Assembly: GCA_041653935.1 (NCBI GenBank)
Contig: JBAZEO010000002.1
Coordinates: 186,001 to 250,000 of the forward strand
Direction of reading: 5' to 3'
From: JAYEHL01 sp041653935
GTDB taxonomy: Bacteria; Chloroflexota; Dehalococcoidia; E44-bin15
DNA: 64,000 bases
Of this stretch, positions 8,730-17,162 are shown piece after piece (positions within the stretch are counted from its first letter, which is position 1; every line of letters starts with the position of its first letter). Under the pieces are notes generated by a model, which made no database searches, was not told where the DNA came from, and saw nothing but the letters and a program-made list of their open reading frames with translations. Position numbers and translations under genes: made by a program.

Positions 8730-9617
8730 ATGTCGGCAGATCAATTTTTTCAATATCTCATGTCCGGCCTGACCCAGGGCAGCATCTATGCCCTGATAGG
8801 GCTTGGTTTCACCATCATATATGCCGTCACACAGATAATTAACTTCGCTCAGGGCGAGTTCGTCATGCTGGGCGGAATGCTCTCTTATGTCCTTGCAGTT
8901 GAAGCAGGCCTTCCCATGCCCCTAGCTCTAATAATTGCGATAGTGGTCGCAGCAGTCGTCGGCGCCGCAATGTACCTGCTGGCGATACGGACTGCGAGAC
9001 GGGCCTCGGTAATAAGCCTCATCATAATCACCATAGGCGCCGCAATCTTCATAAGGGGAATAGCCGGCAACAGGTTCGGCGTTGACACGGTCAGCCCGCC
9101 TGCTTTTACCGGCAGCGGATCGATAAAGTTCCTGGGCGCTTACATAGAACCGCAGGCGCTGTGGATAATCGGCATAACGTTCCTGGTGACTATACTGCTT
9201 TATCTGTTTCTTTCGCATACGATGGTCGGTAAGGCGCTGAGGGCTTGCGCCGTGAATCCCGGTGCCGCAAGCCTTGTCGGAATTAACACTAAAGCCATGG
9301 CGCTGATCGCCTTTATCATCGCAGGTGCAATAGGCGGCATCGGCGGGATAGTAATAGCCCCAATGGCAATGGCCAGCTATAACATGGGCGTTATGCTGGG
9401 ACTGAAAGGCTTTGTCGCCGCGGCCGTAGGCGGATTCATGAGTCCTATCACTACAGTTATCGGCGGTATAGTCCTGGGAATTGTCGAAAATTTGGCCATA
9501 GGGCTTGATTGGGGCCCATTCACATCCGCTTATAAAGATGTCATAGCCCTGGTAGCGCTCCTGCTGATACTCCTGATCCGGTCGGGAAAACTGGCGGCAG
9601 CGGAGAGGGCCGGATGA
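8730..9617 (+). CDS. livH: Branched-chain amino-acid-type ABC transporter permease LivH
   Basis: A 295-residue inner-membrane permease with about eight hydrophobic helices. It opens with the family-typical GLTQGSIYALIGLGFTIIY and NFAQGEFVMLGG segments, and the EAA-like cytoplasmic loop RACAVNPGAASLVGINTKAM (about 172-190) would contact the LivG/LivF ATPases. It pairs with LivM, whose start overlaps its stop by four bases (ATGA). The ATG follows a GGGAATTTTTTGA leader with only a weak ribosome-binding site, so the exact start could be slightly different. Confidence 0.92.
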   Translation: MSADQFFQYLMSGLTQGSIYALIGLGFTIIYAVTQIINFAQGEFVMLGGMLSYVLAVEAGLPMPLALIIAIVVAAVVGAAMYLLAIRTARRASVISLIIITIGAAIFIRGIAGNRFGVDTVSPPAFTGSGSIKFLGAYIEPQALWIIGITFLVTILLYLFLSHTMVGKALRACAVNPGAASLVGINTKAMALIAFIIAGAIGGIGGIVIAPMAMASYNMGVMLGLKGFVAAAVGGFMSPITTVIGGIVLGIVENLAIGLDWGPFTSAYKDVIALVALLLILLIRSGKLAAAERAG

Positions 9618-10696
9618 TGCTAGCGTGGGTAAGGGAAAAATGGAACTACTTTGCCATTGCGGCACTGCTGATTTTTCTTATACTGATTCCATTCAAATGG
9701 TTCCTCGGCCAGTACACCAGCATAATGATATTCATCGGCATCAGCACGATGATCACAGTGGGACTGTGCCTCCTCATGGGTTACACAGGACAGGTCTCGC
9801 TGGGGCAGGCCGCTTTCTATGGCCTCGGCGCCTATTTCTCCGCTGTCCTCAGCAAGACTTATAGTTTAAACCCATGGCTGGCGATGCTCATCGCCGCGAT
9901 AGCAACCGGAACCTTTGCTTACGTAATAGGCTACCCCATATTTAGGTTGCGCGGAAACTACCTGGCTATGGCCACGCTCGGCATAGGCCTGATAATGTGG
10001 GTGCTCTTCAATCAGCTGAGCCAGTACACCGGCGGACCGGACGGCATGTCCGGCATCCCATATCTATCCATAGGCGGATTTTCCTTCGATACGAATTTTA
10101 AACGTTTCTACCTGGTCTGGTTCTTCTGCCTGGCCATACTGTTCCTCTCCCAGAATATAGTAAGATCACGGACCGGCAGGGCTCTGAGGGCCATTCACGG
10201 CAATGAGGCCGCCGCTGAATCACTGGGCATAAATGTGACCCAGTTCAAAGTGAAGATATTTGTATTGAGCTCCGTCTACGCCTCCCTTGCCGGCAGTCTC
10301 TTCGCGCATCATCTGAGGCACGTAAGCCCCCAGCCATTCGATTTCTTGGGCTCCGTGAAGCTGGTGGTGATGGCGGTGATAGGAGGCCTGGCCAGTGTAT
10401 GGGGCGCCATATTCGGCGCCGGGACAACCCGCTTCTTAAGCGACGAGATACTTCTCGGATTCAACCAGTTTCCTCAACTGGATATCATCATCTACGGTCT
10501 GATACTGATGCTGGTAATGATTTTCACACCGGAAGGCCTGTTTATTGCTTTAAAGTCCGCCGTCAAATGGCTGCAGATCAACTGGCGAAACCTGCCTGCC
10601 ATAATGAAAACCAAGCGGGAAGAGTTCCCCTCCCGAACTAAAAACTTCTTCGGTCGGCTGTCTCCGACACGTTTGTGGAGGAAATCCGAGCCATGA
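9614..10696 (+). CDS. livM: Branched-chain amino-acid-type ABC transporter permease LivM
   Basis: A 360-residue membrane protein. The conserved LMGYTGQVSLGQAAFYGLGAY block lies near residues 55-75, and the coupling loop RTGRALRAIHGNEAAAESLGIN is near 185-206. It forms a heterodimeric channel with LivH. The C-terminus carries a basic extension of about 35 residues after the last helix, beyond the normal end of the family. The start codon overlaps the livH stop, and the gene overlaps the livG start by a few bases, so the four transport genes are translationally coupled. Confidence 0.92.
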   Translation: MMLAWVREKWNYFAIAALLIFLILIPFKWFLGQYTSIMIFIGISTMITVGLCLLMGYTGQVSLGQAAFYGLGAYFSAVLSKTYSLNPWLAMLIAAIATGTFAYVIGYPIFRLRGNYLAMATLGIGLIMWVLFNQLSQYTGGPDGMSGIPYLSIGGFSFDTNFKRFYLVWFFCLAILFLSQNIVRSRTGRALRAIHGNEAAAESLGINVTQFKVKIFVLSSVYASLAGSLFAHHLRHVSPQPFDFLGSVKLVVMAVIGGLASVWGAIFGAGTTRFLSDEILLGFNQFPQLDIIIYGLILMLVMIFTPEGLFIALKSAVKWLQINWRNLPAIMKTKREEFPSRTKNFFGRLSPTRLWRKSEP

Positions 10697-11547
10697 GCCA
10701 GCCGATACTTGAAACCAAGAACCTGAGCAAGGCCTTCGGGGGCCTGATCGCTGTCGATAAAGTCAATCTGTCGATAGAGACCGGTAAAATCACCGCGATA
10801 ATAGGCCCCAACGGCGCGGGAAAAACCACGCTCTTTAATCTCATCGCCGGCGTCTACAAGCCAACCTCGGGCGATATCGCATTTAACGGCAAGTCGCTGA
10901 AATACAGCCCATGGTACGCAAAAGCCATCCCGGCAATGCTGAAACAGCGAATATTCAAGGGCAAGATGCAGCGCTACGCCCCGGCACATAAAAGAGCTGC
11001 ACTGGGCATCGCGCGGACGTTCCAGCATGTCAACCTCTTCGGCAATATGAACGTCCTGGAAAATATAATGACCGGCCAGCATCCGCGCAGCAAAAACGGC
11101 TTCTTCGCAGCGGCGCTGCGACTACCGAAGGCCCGCCGCGAAGAAGAAATGATCAATCTCAACGCGATGAAATATCTGAATATGGTGGGTTTGGGAAAAC
11201 ACGCCCAGCAGAATTCTTTGAGCCTGCCGCTGGGACAGCAGAAACTATTAGCCATCGCTAGGGCTCTGGCCACCGAGCCGAAGCTGATACTGCTGGACGA
11301 GCCCGGCGCCGGCCTTAACGCCATGGAGAAACGCGAACTGAGCGACCTGATCAAGCGTATCCGCGAGATGGGCATCACGGTAGTGCTGGTAGAACATGAT
11401 ATGCCGCTGGTGATGGGCATAGCGGAATGGATAATAGTGCTGGACAGCGGTCAGAAGATAGCGGAGGGCACTGCCGCCCAGGTGCAGAAGGACCGCAAGG
11501 TTATCGCTGCATATCTCGGTGAGGAGGACGACGGTGCTGAAGGTTGA
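10693..11547 (+). CDS. livG: ABC transporter ATPase LivG
   Basis: A 284-residue ATPase. Walker A is GPNGAGKT (about residues 37-44), the signature is LSLPLGQQKLLAIARAL (LSGGQ variant, near 178-194), Walker B is LILLDEPGAGLN and the switch His is in VLVEHDM. It powers uptake through LivHM. The ATG at 10693 is preferred over an in-frame GTG 18 bases upstream because GGAGGA sits directly ahead of it. An insert of roughly 30 residues after the A-loop (SPWYAKAIPAMLKQRIFKGK) is longer than in E. coli LivG. Confidence 0.92.
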   Translation: MSQPILETKNLSKAFGGLIAVDKVNLSIETGKITAIIGPNGAGKTTLFNLIAGVYKPTSGDIAFNGKSLKYSPWYAKAIPAMLKQRIFKGKMQRYAPAHKRAALGIARTFQHVNLFGNMNVLENIMTGQHPRSKNGFFAAALRLPKARREEEMINLNAMKYLNMVGLGKHAQQNSLSLPLGQQKLLAIARALATEPKLILLDEPGAGLNAMEKRELSDLIKRIREMGITVVLVEHDMPLVMGIAEWIIVLDSGQKIAEGTAAQVQKDRKVIAAYLGEEDDGAEG

Positions 11548-12292
11548 GAATGCATCGATTCTCTACGGACAGGTAGCTGCCGTCAGGGAGGTCTCCCTGA
11601 CGGTGAACGACGGCGAGATCGTGACAATAATAGGGTCCAACGGCGCGGGCAAGACCAGCCTGCTCAACGCCATATGCGGTATCGTTCCGCTGAAAAGCGG
11701 CGGCATCTGGCTGGACGATAAGAAAATCTCACGGCTGCCCTCGTATAAAATGGTGAACCTGGGCCTGGCCTATATTCCTGAGGGCAGACAGATATTCGGA
11801 GCAATGTCGGTTAAGGATAACCTGACGATGGGCGCTTACCCAAAGTGCACGCGAAAGCGCTTCAGCAGCCTGGCCTACTCCGGGTGGTTCATGAAACGCC
11901 AGGATGTCCAGACCAATCTGGAAACCGTGTATAAGATGTTCCCGATACTCAAGGAACGGCTCAAGCAGAAGGCGGGCAATCTCAGCGGCGGCGAGCAGCA
12001 GATGCTGGCCATAGGCCGCGCGCTGATGTCGTCACCCAAGATGATACTGCTCGACGAGCCATCGCTGGGGCTGGCGCCGAACCTGGTGCGCGAGATACTC
12101 AAGCTCATCGTCAGGCTCAGAGACGAGGGGTTAACGATACTGCTGGTAGAACAAGACGCTAACGCGGCGCTCAAGATAGCCGACAGAGGATACGTGATGG
12201 AAAGAGGACAGATCACTGTTGAGGGGACAGCCAAGGATTTGCTTGGAAACGACAGGGTAAGACAGGCATATTTAGGCAAAAGCGTGGCCTAA
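11534..12292 (+). CDS. livF: ABC transporter ATPase LivF
   Basis: A 252-residue ATPase and the second motor subunit of the Liv-type importer. Walker A is GSNGAGKT, signature NLSGGEQQMLAIGRAL, Walker B MILLDEPSLGLAP, switch LVEQDA. The GTG at 11534 is taken as the start because GAGGAGG lies just before it inside the livG coding end; an alternative GTG 15 bases earlier would hide that site. It overlaps livG by 14 bases. The gap to iorA is 43 bases without a terminator, so the transporter and the oxidoreductase genes may share a transcript. Confidence 0.92.
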   Translation: MLKVENASILYGQVAAVREVSLTVNDGEIVTIIGSNGAGKTSLLNAICGIVPLKSGGIWLDDKKISRLPSYKMVNLGLAYIPEGRQIFGAMSVKDNLTMGAYPKCTRKRFSSLAYSGWFMKRQDVQTNLETVYKMFPILKERLKQKAGNLSGGEQQMLAIGRALMSSPKMILLDEPSLGLAPNLVREILKLIVRLRDEGLTILLVEQDANAALKIADRGYVMERGQITVEGTAKDLLGNDRVRQAYLGKSVA

Positions 12293-12335
12293 TAAATTAT
12301 AAGAGTGGTACAATAGGAATCAGGTATTACTGAGA

Positions 12336-14129
12336 ATGAAACAACTGCTGTCAGGGAATGAAGCTATAGCGCTTGGCGCGTATCATGCCGGCATTGCGGT
12401 GGCCACGGCCTACCCCGGCACCCCGAGCACCGAGATACTGGAAAATATAGCCCGCATGGAAGGCGTTTACGCCGAGTGGGCCATCAATGAGAAGGTGGCG
12501 CTTGAGGTGGGGATGGGGGCATCCTACGCCGGCGTGCGCACGCTGGTATCAATGAAGCACGTCGGGCTTAACGTGGCCGCCGACCCGTTCTTCGCCGCGT
12601 CGACAACTGGCGTAGTGGGCGGACTCGTGATCATATCATGCGACGACCCGGGCGAGCACAGCTCACAGGGCGAGCAGGACAACCGCCACTTCGCCAGGTT
12701 CGCTAAGGTGCCCATGATCGAGCCCACGAACAGCCAGGAGGCCTACGACATGATGGGGCTGGCCTTCGACATCAGCGAGAAGTTCGATACGCCGGTGCTG
12801 TTCCGTTCCACGACGCGCATCTCGCACTGCAAATCGGTGGTCGATGTTACTAAAGAACGCAGCGCCGAGTTGAAGAAAGCCGCGTTCAAGCGCTCGCCGG
12901 AAAAGTTCGTCATGGTGCCCTCCAACGCCCGCATCAGGCGCGTGGCTATGGAGGAGCGCATCGCCAAGCTGCAGGACTACGTGGAGCAGTTCCCCTTTAA
13001 CGAAATGATAATCGCCGACAAAAAGCTGGGTGTTATTTCGAACGGCGTGGCATATCAATACGCGCGCGAGGTGTTCAAGAACGCCTCGCATCTCAAGCTG
13101 ACAACGCTGTACCCGCTGCCGGTGAACCTGATAAAGAAATTCGCTAAAGAAGTAGAGAGGATCATCGTGGTCGAGGAGATCGACCCTTATATAGAAAATG
13201 AGATACGCCAGCTCGGCATAGCGGTCGAGGGCAAGAAGTTCATACCCATAATCGGCGAGCTGAACCCGGAGATCGTGGAGAACGGCGCGGTTAAGGCCGG
13301 GATACTGAAATCAGCTTCGAGCTCAGCTAAAACCGAGCCCCCCACCCCCAAGCTCCCCGCGCGCCGCCCGCAGCTGTGCGCCGGCTGCCCCCACGTGGCC
13401 ACCGAGTACGCCCTGCGCAAGCTCGGGGTTCGCACTGTGGGCTCAGGGGTGGAACTATCCAAGAACGATATCATAGTCACCAGCGACATAGGCTGCTACA
13501 CGCTGGGCGTGTACCCTCCGTTAGCGGCGCTGGACACCTGCGCCTGCATGGGGGCCAGCATCGGGCAGGCGCTGGGACTGGAGAAGGCCGGCGTCTCGAA
13601 CAAGATCGTAGCGGTCATAGGCGATTCCACGTTCATGCACTCCGGCATCACCGGGCTCATCGACGTGGTCTACAACCAGGGAACGACGACAGTGATCATA
13701 CTCGATAATAATACGACGGCCATGACCGGACACCAGGGACATCCCGGCACCGGGATATCGGCTAAAGGCGAAAGGACCACGGCGGTCGATATCGAAGCGC
13801 TGGTGAAAGGCATAGGCATCAAAGATGTTAATGTAGTCAAAGCCTTCGACCTGAAGGCCATTGAGACGACGATCAAAAAATGCGTGGCCAACAACGCGCC
13901 TTCGGTGATCATTGTGCGCGGCGCGTGCCCGCTGGCGACAAAGAAGAAGGGCACGCCGTTCGCGGTGGACGCCGACATGTGCAGCGGCTGCCTGGACTGT
14001 TTGAAGATCGGCTGCCCGGCACTGACGATAGCGGACAACCTGGCCTGTATCGATGCCGAATTCTGCAACGGCTGCGGCGTCTGCTCACAGGTATGCTCCA
14101 GCGACGCCATCGCGGAGGGCAAACCATGA
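12336..14129 (+). CDS. iorA: Indolepyruvate:ferredoxin oxidoreductase, alpha subunit
   Basis: A 597-residue large subunit that oxidatively decarboxylates aryl pyruvates (from Trp, Phe and Tyr transamination) to aryl-acetyl-CoA, reducing ferredoxin. N-terminal pyruvate-oxidoreductase domain: GNEAIALGAYHAG and YPGTPSTEILENIA (residues 8-40). TPP-binding half: CAGCPH near 348, then IGDSTFMHSGITGL and the NNTTAMTGHQ metal/TPP motif near 450-475. The C-terminus carries two ferredoxin-type [4Fe-4S] sites, starting CSGCLDC and CNGCGVC. All hallmarks are intact. It overlaps iorB by four bases (ATGA). The context with paaK and a Liv transporter supports aromatic amino-acid catabolism. Confidence 0.95.
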   Translation: MKQLLSGNEAIALGAYHAGIAVATAYPGTPSTEILENIARMEGVYAEWAINEKVALEVGMGASYAGVRTLVSMKHVGLNVAADPFFAASTTGVVGGLVIISCDDPGEHSSQGEQDNRHFARFAKVPMIEPTNSQEAYDMMGLAFDISEKFDTPVLFRSTTRISHCKSVVDVTKERSAELKKAAFKRSPEKFVMVPSNARIRRVAMEERIAKLQDYVEQFPFNEMIIADKKLGVISNGVAYQYAREVFKNASHLKLTTLYPLPVNLIKKFAKEVERIIVVEEIDPYIENEIRQLGIAVEGKKFIPIIGELNPEIVENGAVKAGILKSASSSAKTEPPTPKLPARRPQLCAGCPHVATEYALRKLGVRTVGSGVELSKNDIIVTSDIGCYTLGVYPPLAALDTCACMGASIGQALGLEKAGVSNKIVAVIGDSTFMHSGITGLIDVVYNQGTTTVIILDNNTTAMTGHQGHPGTGISAKGERTTAVDIEALVKGIGIKDVNVVKAFDLKAIETTIKKCVANNAPSVIIVRGACPLATKKKGTPFAVDADMCSGCLDCLKIGCPALTIADNLACIDAEFCNGCGVCSQVCSSDAIAEGKP

Positions 14130-14737
14130 GAGACGTGAATGTGCTCATGGTGGGCGTCGGCGGCTACGGCGTGATCCTGGCCAGCGACGGCATGGCCGAG
14201 ATCGGCATGGTCAACGGATACGATGTGAAGAAGACCGATTCGCTGGGCATGGCGCAACGCGGCGGCAGCGTGGTGAGCCACGTGCGCTGGGGCAAAAAGG
14301 TCTATTCCCCGATGATAAAGAAGGGTGAGGTGGACTTCCTGCTGGCCTTCGAGGAGATCGAGGCGGCGCGTTGGGCCTCATACCTCAACCCCAAAGGAGC
14401 TGCCATCGTCGCCGATTCGGTGGTAATACCCGTCTCATCCGTCACCGGCGACACACCCTATCCCAAGTGGGATGCGATAAAGGTGATTTTATCTCAATAC
14501 AGCGATAAGATATATCTGGTGCCTGCTACAAAGATCGCCGAGGAGGTGAACAATCCTCGCGCGGTCAACATGGCCATGCTCGGCTTCCTCTCGGCGTTCC
14601 TGGAACTGCCCGCCGCGGCATGGACCGACACCATGCGGCGCAGGCTGCCGGCGAAATTCATGAAATCAAGTATAGATGCCTTCCTGAAGGCCCGAGCAGA
14701 GGCCGAGGCAGCTATACGGGCAAAGGAGCACAAATAA
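14126..14737 (+). CDS. iorB: Indolepyruvate:ferredoxin oxidoreductase, beta subunit
   Basis: A 203-residue small subunit of the heterodimer with IorA. It shows the gamma-domain motifs of 2-oxoacid oxidoreductases: VGVGGYGVILASD at residues 9-21, the KKTDSLGMAQRGGSVVSHVRWG segment near 35-56 (contacting CoA/TPP) and LLAFEEIEAARW near 72-83. The true start is the ATG overlapping the iorA stop; an open extension further upstream in this frame is an artefact of overlap with iorA. Its own stop overlaps the paaK start by one base, so the three genes form a tight operon. Confidence 0.95.
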   Translation: MRDVNVLMVGVGGYGVILASDGMAEIGMVNGYDVKKTDSLGMAQRGGSVVSHVRWGKKVYSPMIKKGEVDFLLAFEEIEAARWASYLNPKGAAIVADSVVIPVSSVTGDTPYPKWDAIKVILSQYSDKIYLVPATKIAEEVNNPRAVNMAMLGFLSAFLELPAAAWTDTMRRRLPAKFMKSSIDAFLKARAEAEAAIRAKEHK

Positions 14738-16047
14738 TGATGCGTGATGCTAAAATCGAGACAATGCCCAGGGCAGAGCTGGAGAAGCTGCAGCTCAGCC
14801 GCCTGAAGACCAAGGTCAAGGAGGTATACGATAAGGTGCCCTTCTACCGCAAGGCATTCAAGGATAAGGGCGTCGCCCCCGGGGACATCAAGACCCTGGC
14901 CGATATCACCAGGCTGCCCTTCACCAGCAAGCTGGACTTCCGCGACAATTATCCCTTCGGATTACTGGCCGTGCCATTAGAGCAGGTGGTGCGCATCCAT
15001 TCATCCAGCGGAACGACAGGCAAGCCTATTATTGCACCCTACACTCAGGGCGATGTAGATATGTGGGCCGAGGTCATGGCCCGCACGCTGGCCAGCGCCG
15101 GCGTCACCAAGAACGATATCGTGCAGAACGCCTACGGCTACGGCCTGTTCACCGGCGGGCTCGGCTTCCACTACGGCGCCGAGCGCCTCGGGGCCGTGGT
15201 CATACCGGCGGGCACGGGCAACACTAAGCGTCAGCTGCTTATGATAAAAGACCTAGGGACGACTGTGATAACCTGCACCCCTTCGTACGCTATTATCCTG
15301 CACGAGACGGCCAAGGAGACAGGCTTCGATTTCAAGGAGACCAAGCTGAAGATCGGCGTATGCGGCGCCGAGCCCTGGTCAGAGCAGATGAGGAACGATA
15401 TCGAGAGCAGATTAGGCATCTCGGCAATTAACATATACGGACTGACCGAGGTCGTCGGGCCGGGCGTATCAGTGGAGTGCGAGCACAAGTGCGGCATGCA
15501 CATCTGGGAGGACCACTTCCTGGCCGAGGTCATCAACCCCCAGACCGGCGAGCACATGCCCCCCGGCCAGCTGGGAGAGCTGGTATTCACCACCCTGACC
15601 AAGGAGGCCCAGCCCGTGATCAGGTTCCGCACCAGGGACCTGGTCACCATGAACACCGATACCTGCAAGTGCGGACGGACGATGATGAGGATGTCGCGGG
15701 TCATGGGCCGCAGCGATGATATGCTTGTAGTAAAAGGCGTCAACGTGTTCCCGTCACAGATAGAGAGCGTGCTGCTCGATGTCGAGGGCGTTGAGCCGCA
15801 GTATATTATAGTCGTCGACCGCCAGCACGGCTTCAAGGCCGACGATCTTGAGATATGGGTTGAGGTCTCCGAGGATGTCTTCTCCGACGAAATCGGGAAG
15901 ATGGAGGCCCTGGAGAAGAAGCTGCGCGCCGAGCTGGAGAGCGTGCTCAGCATCTCGCCGCGCATCAAGCTGGTGGAGCCAAGGACGCTGGCGCGCACCG
16001 AAGGCAAGGCCAAGCGCGTCGTCGACCGCAGCGAGCTTAAAAAATAA
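14737..16047 (+). CDS. paaK: Phenylacetate-CoA ligase (aryl-CoA ligase)
   Basis: A 436-residue adenylate-forming ligase, which activates phenylacetate or a related aryl acid with ATP and CoA. The P-loop-like SSSGTTGKPIIAPYT is near residues 89-103 and YGLTEVVGPGVS near 232-243, followed by RTRDL and the hinge-region GRSDDMLVVKGVNVFPSQIE near 323-342. Two adjacent ATGs (14737 and 14740) could start it; AAAGGAG lies 10-12 bases upstream. In fermentative anaerobes the pair IorAB/PaaK can run toward ATP formation by converting aryl-acetyl-CoA to the free acid, so the physiological direction is open. Confidence 0.93.
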   Translation: MMRDAKIETMPRAELEKLQLSRLKTKVKEVYDKVPFYRKAFKDKGVAPGDIKTLADITRLPFTSKLDFRDNYPFGLLAVPLEQVVRIHSSSGTTGKPIIAPYTQGDVDMWAEVMARTLASAGVTKNDIVQNAYGYGLFTGGLGFHYGAERLGAVVIPAGTGNTKRQLLMIKDLGTTVITCTPSYAIILHETAKETGFDFKETKLKIGVCGAEPWSEQMRNDIESRLGISAINIYGLTEVVGPGVSVECEHKCGMHIWEDHFLAEVINPQTGEHMPPGQLGELVFTTLTKEAQPVIRFRTRDLVTMNTDTCKCGRTMMRMSRVMGRSDDMLVVKGVNVFPSQIESVLLDVEGVEPQYIIVVDRQHGFKADDLEIWVEVSEDVFSDEIGKMEALEKKLRAELESVLSISPRIKLVEPRTLARTEGKAKRVVDRSELKK

Positions 16048-16086
16048 ATACAAACTCCCCCTGTCCCCAGAGAGGGAATCGATATA

Positions 16087-16215
16087 GAGGTGCAGGAGAC
16101 TCATCTCCTGCCAGGGGTTTGGGGGTGTCCCCCAATTTTCACAGTCCCCCAACGTATGGGGGACTACAGGGGGTTCGGTTATTGTTTCTCCCTTTCAAGG
16201 GAGATGCCAGAGGGT
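16087..16215 (+). repeat. Multi-hairpin interspersed repeat, copy A
   Basis: Four consecutive hairpins: GCAGGAGA/TCTCCTGC, TTGGGGG/CCCCCAA, AGTCCCCCA/TGGGGGACT, and CTCCCTT/AAGGGAG. The same order and spacing recur at 23.9, 38.0, 45.6, 56.9 and 58.4 kb. It lies in the 200-base gap between paaK and the ACT gene. Confidence 0.85.
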
Positions 16216-16249
16216 CAACAAATAAAGAGGCGCAGGGAGGAAAGTAGCT

Positions 16250-16660
16250 ATGAAAAGAAAACAAATATCCGTATTCATCCAGAACGAGCCGGGGCATCTG
16301 GGCTCTATCCTCGAAGCCCTGGAGAAACAAAAGGTGAGCATACTGGCCCTCTCCGTCAGCGACACCTCGGAGTTCGGCATCGTGCGCATGATAGTGGATG
16401 ACGCGGACAAAGGATTACAGGCCATCCGCCAGGCCGGATTCACGGCAAGGGTCGACGCACTACTCGGCTACAACATCCCCGACGTCCCGGGCGGCCTCTT
16501 AAACAGCGTGATCAAACCGCTGGCCGCAGCCGGCATCAATATCAAATACTTCTACGCCTACTTCGAGCGCGGGCCGCAAGCCCAGGCCACCGTGGTCTTC
16601 AAGCCGGATAATATCGATAAAGCGGAGGCCATACTCAAGGCGCAGCTGGCCGGCAAATAA
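16250..16660 (+). CDS. Double-ACT-domain amino-acid-sensing protein
   Basis: A 136-residue protein made of two ACT domains. The first (ISVFIQNEPGHLGSILEALE, residues 5-24) has the classic beta-alpha-beta opening with a ligand-binding N/D-x-PG; the second is GYNIPDVPGGLLNSVIKPLA near 79-98. Stand-alone ACT-ACT proteins commonly sit beside paaK in anaerobes and bind amino acids, so it may sense the aromatic substrate and modulate the pathway. The ATG follows GAGGAAAGTAGCT. No catalytic domain is attached. A repeat element separates it from paaK, so it may be transcribed from read-through or from a promoter within that repeat. Confidence 0.85.
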   Translation: MKRKQISVFIQNEPGHLGSILEALEKQKVSILALSVSDTSEFGIVRMIVDDADKGLQAIRQAGFTARVDALLGYNIPDVPGGLLNSVIKPLAAAGINIKYFYAYFERGPQAQATVVFKPDNIDKAEAILKAQLAGK

Positions 16661-16717
16661 AATCTGCATAATATACATCATTTTAAGTCATTTTGTTGAC
16701 TTTTTTATCCATCACGA

Positions 16718-16746
16718 TTGACTCTTATGTTTATCCTGCATATAAT
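16718..16746 (+). promoter_or_regulatory. Consensus sigma70 promoter of the island's first gene
   Basis: TTGACT, an exact 17-bp spacer, then TATAAT. It is one of the best promoter matches in the window, 57 bases upstream of the 94-aa gene. Confidence 0.75.
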
Positions 16747-16759
16747 ACTGTCACGCGTT

Positions 16760-16773
16760 GAATTAGTTTAAAA
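16760..16773 (+). promoter_or_regulatory. Shared 14-bp motif, site 1
   Basis: GAATTAGTTTAAAA occurs here just downstream of the predicted transcription start and again, identically, at 17124-17137 before the SIR2 gene. The position suggests an operator or shared leader element. Confidence 0.45.
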
Positions 16774-16803
16774 AGCAATGTGTTTTTCACTGAGAGGAGA
16801 AAA

Positions 16804-17088
16804 ATGCCAAGAGTGAAGAGTGTTGAGAAAAAAATATGGGACACTGAAGGATTTGATGTAACATTTATACAAAACGGCAAAGACGTCCACGGCGATAAAC
16901 AAGGAATACCACAGTATTCGTACGACAAGGCCGCAAAAAATGACATGACTGTTAGTGAATGGAAGAAAATACGGTTTGCGCAATCTTATTCGGGTTTTGA
17001 TGTCACGGTGTTCGATGGCGATGGAAATGCAGTCAAAGGTCAAACAAAGCTAGGTACAATACGCGACACCTACCTAGAAGAAGACTAA
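16804..17088 (+). CDS. Small orphan protein with an internal repeat, next to SIR2-HerA genes
   Basis: A 94-residue soluble protein of unrecognised family, starting at the ATG after AGAGGAGAAAA. Two halves share a pattern: GFDVTFIQNGKDVHGDK (about residues 17-33) and GFDVTVFDGDGNAVKGQT (about 64-81). This suggests a duplicated small beta unit. It is AT-rich compared with paaK and iorAB. It has its own consensus promoter and the 14-bp motif that also precedes the SIR2 gene, which ties it to the defence-like genes. It could be a regulator, an inhibitor or accessory factor of that system, or simply a passenger of the same island. No function is claimed. Confidence 0.6.
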   Translation: MPRVKSVEKKIWDTEGFDVTFIQNGKDVHGDKQGIPQYSYDKAAKNDMTVSEWKKIRFAQSYSGFDVTVFDGDGNAVKGQTKLGTIRDTYLEED

Positions 17089-17123
17089 ACCTGACCAAAC
17101 GCATGCAGCAGATTTGCTACGTA

Positions 17124-17141
17124 GAATTAGTTTAAAACTAA
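17124..17141 (+). promoter_or_regulatory. Shared motif, site 2, within a perfect dyad
   Basis: GAATTAGTTTAAAA is repeated exactly from 16760. Here it forms part of a 15-bp palindrome (TTAGTTT-A-AAACTAA, 17127-17141), 22 bases before the SIR2 start. This is a candidate repressor site. Confidence 0.5.
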
Positions 17142-17162
17142 TGTTAGGCGCATAAGAAGAAG

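Noticed and set aside
17086..17152. Possible integron attC site before the SIR2 gene (ends GTTAGGC)
   Set aside because: No matching RYYYAAC left core at the right distance, no long imperfect palindrome typical of attC, and no integrase gene in the window.
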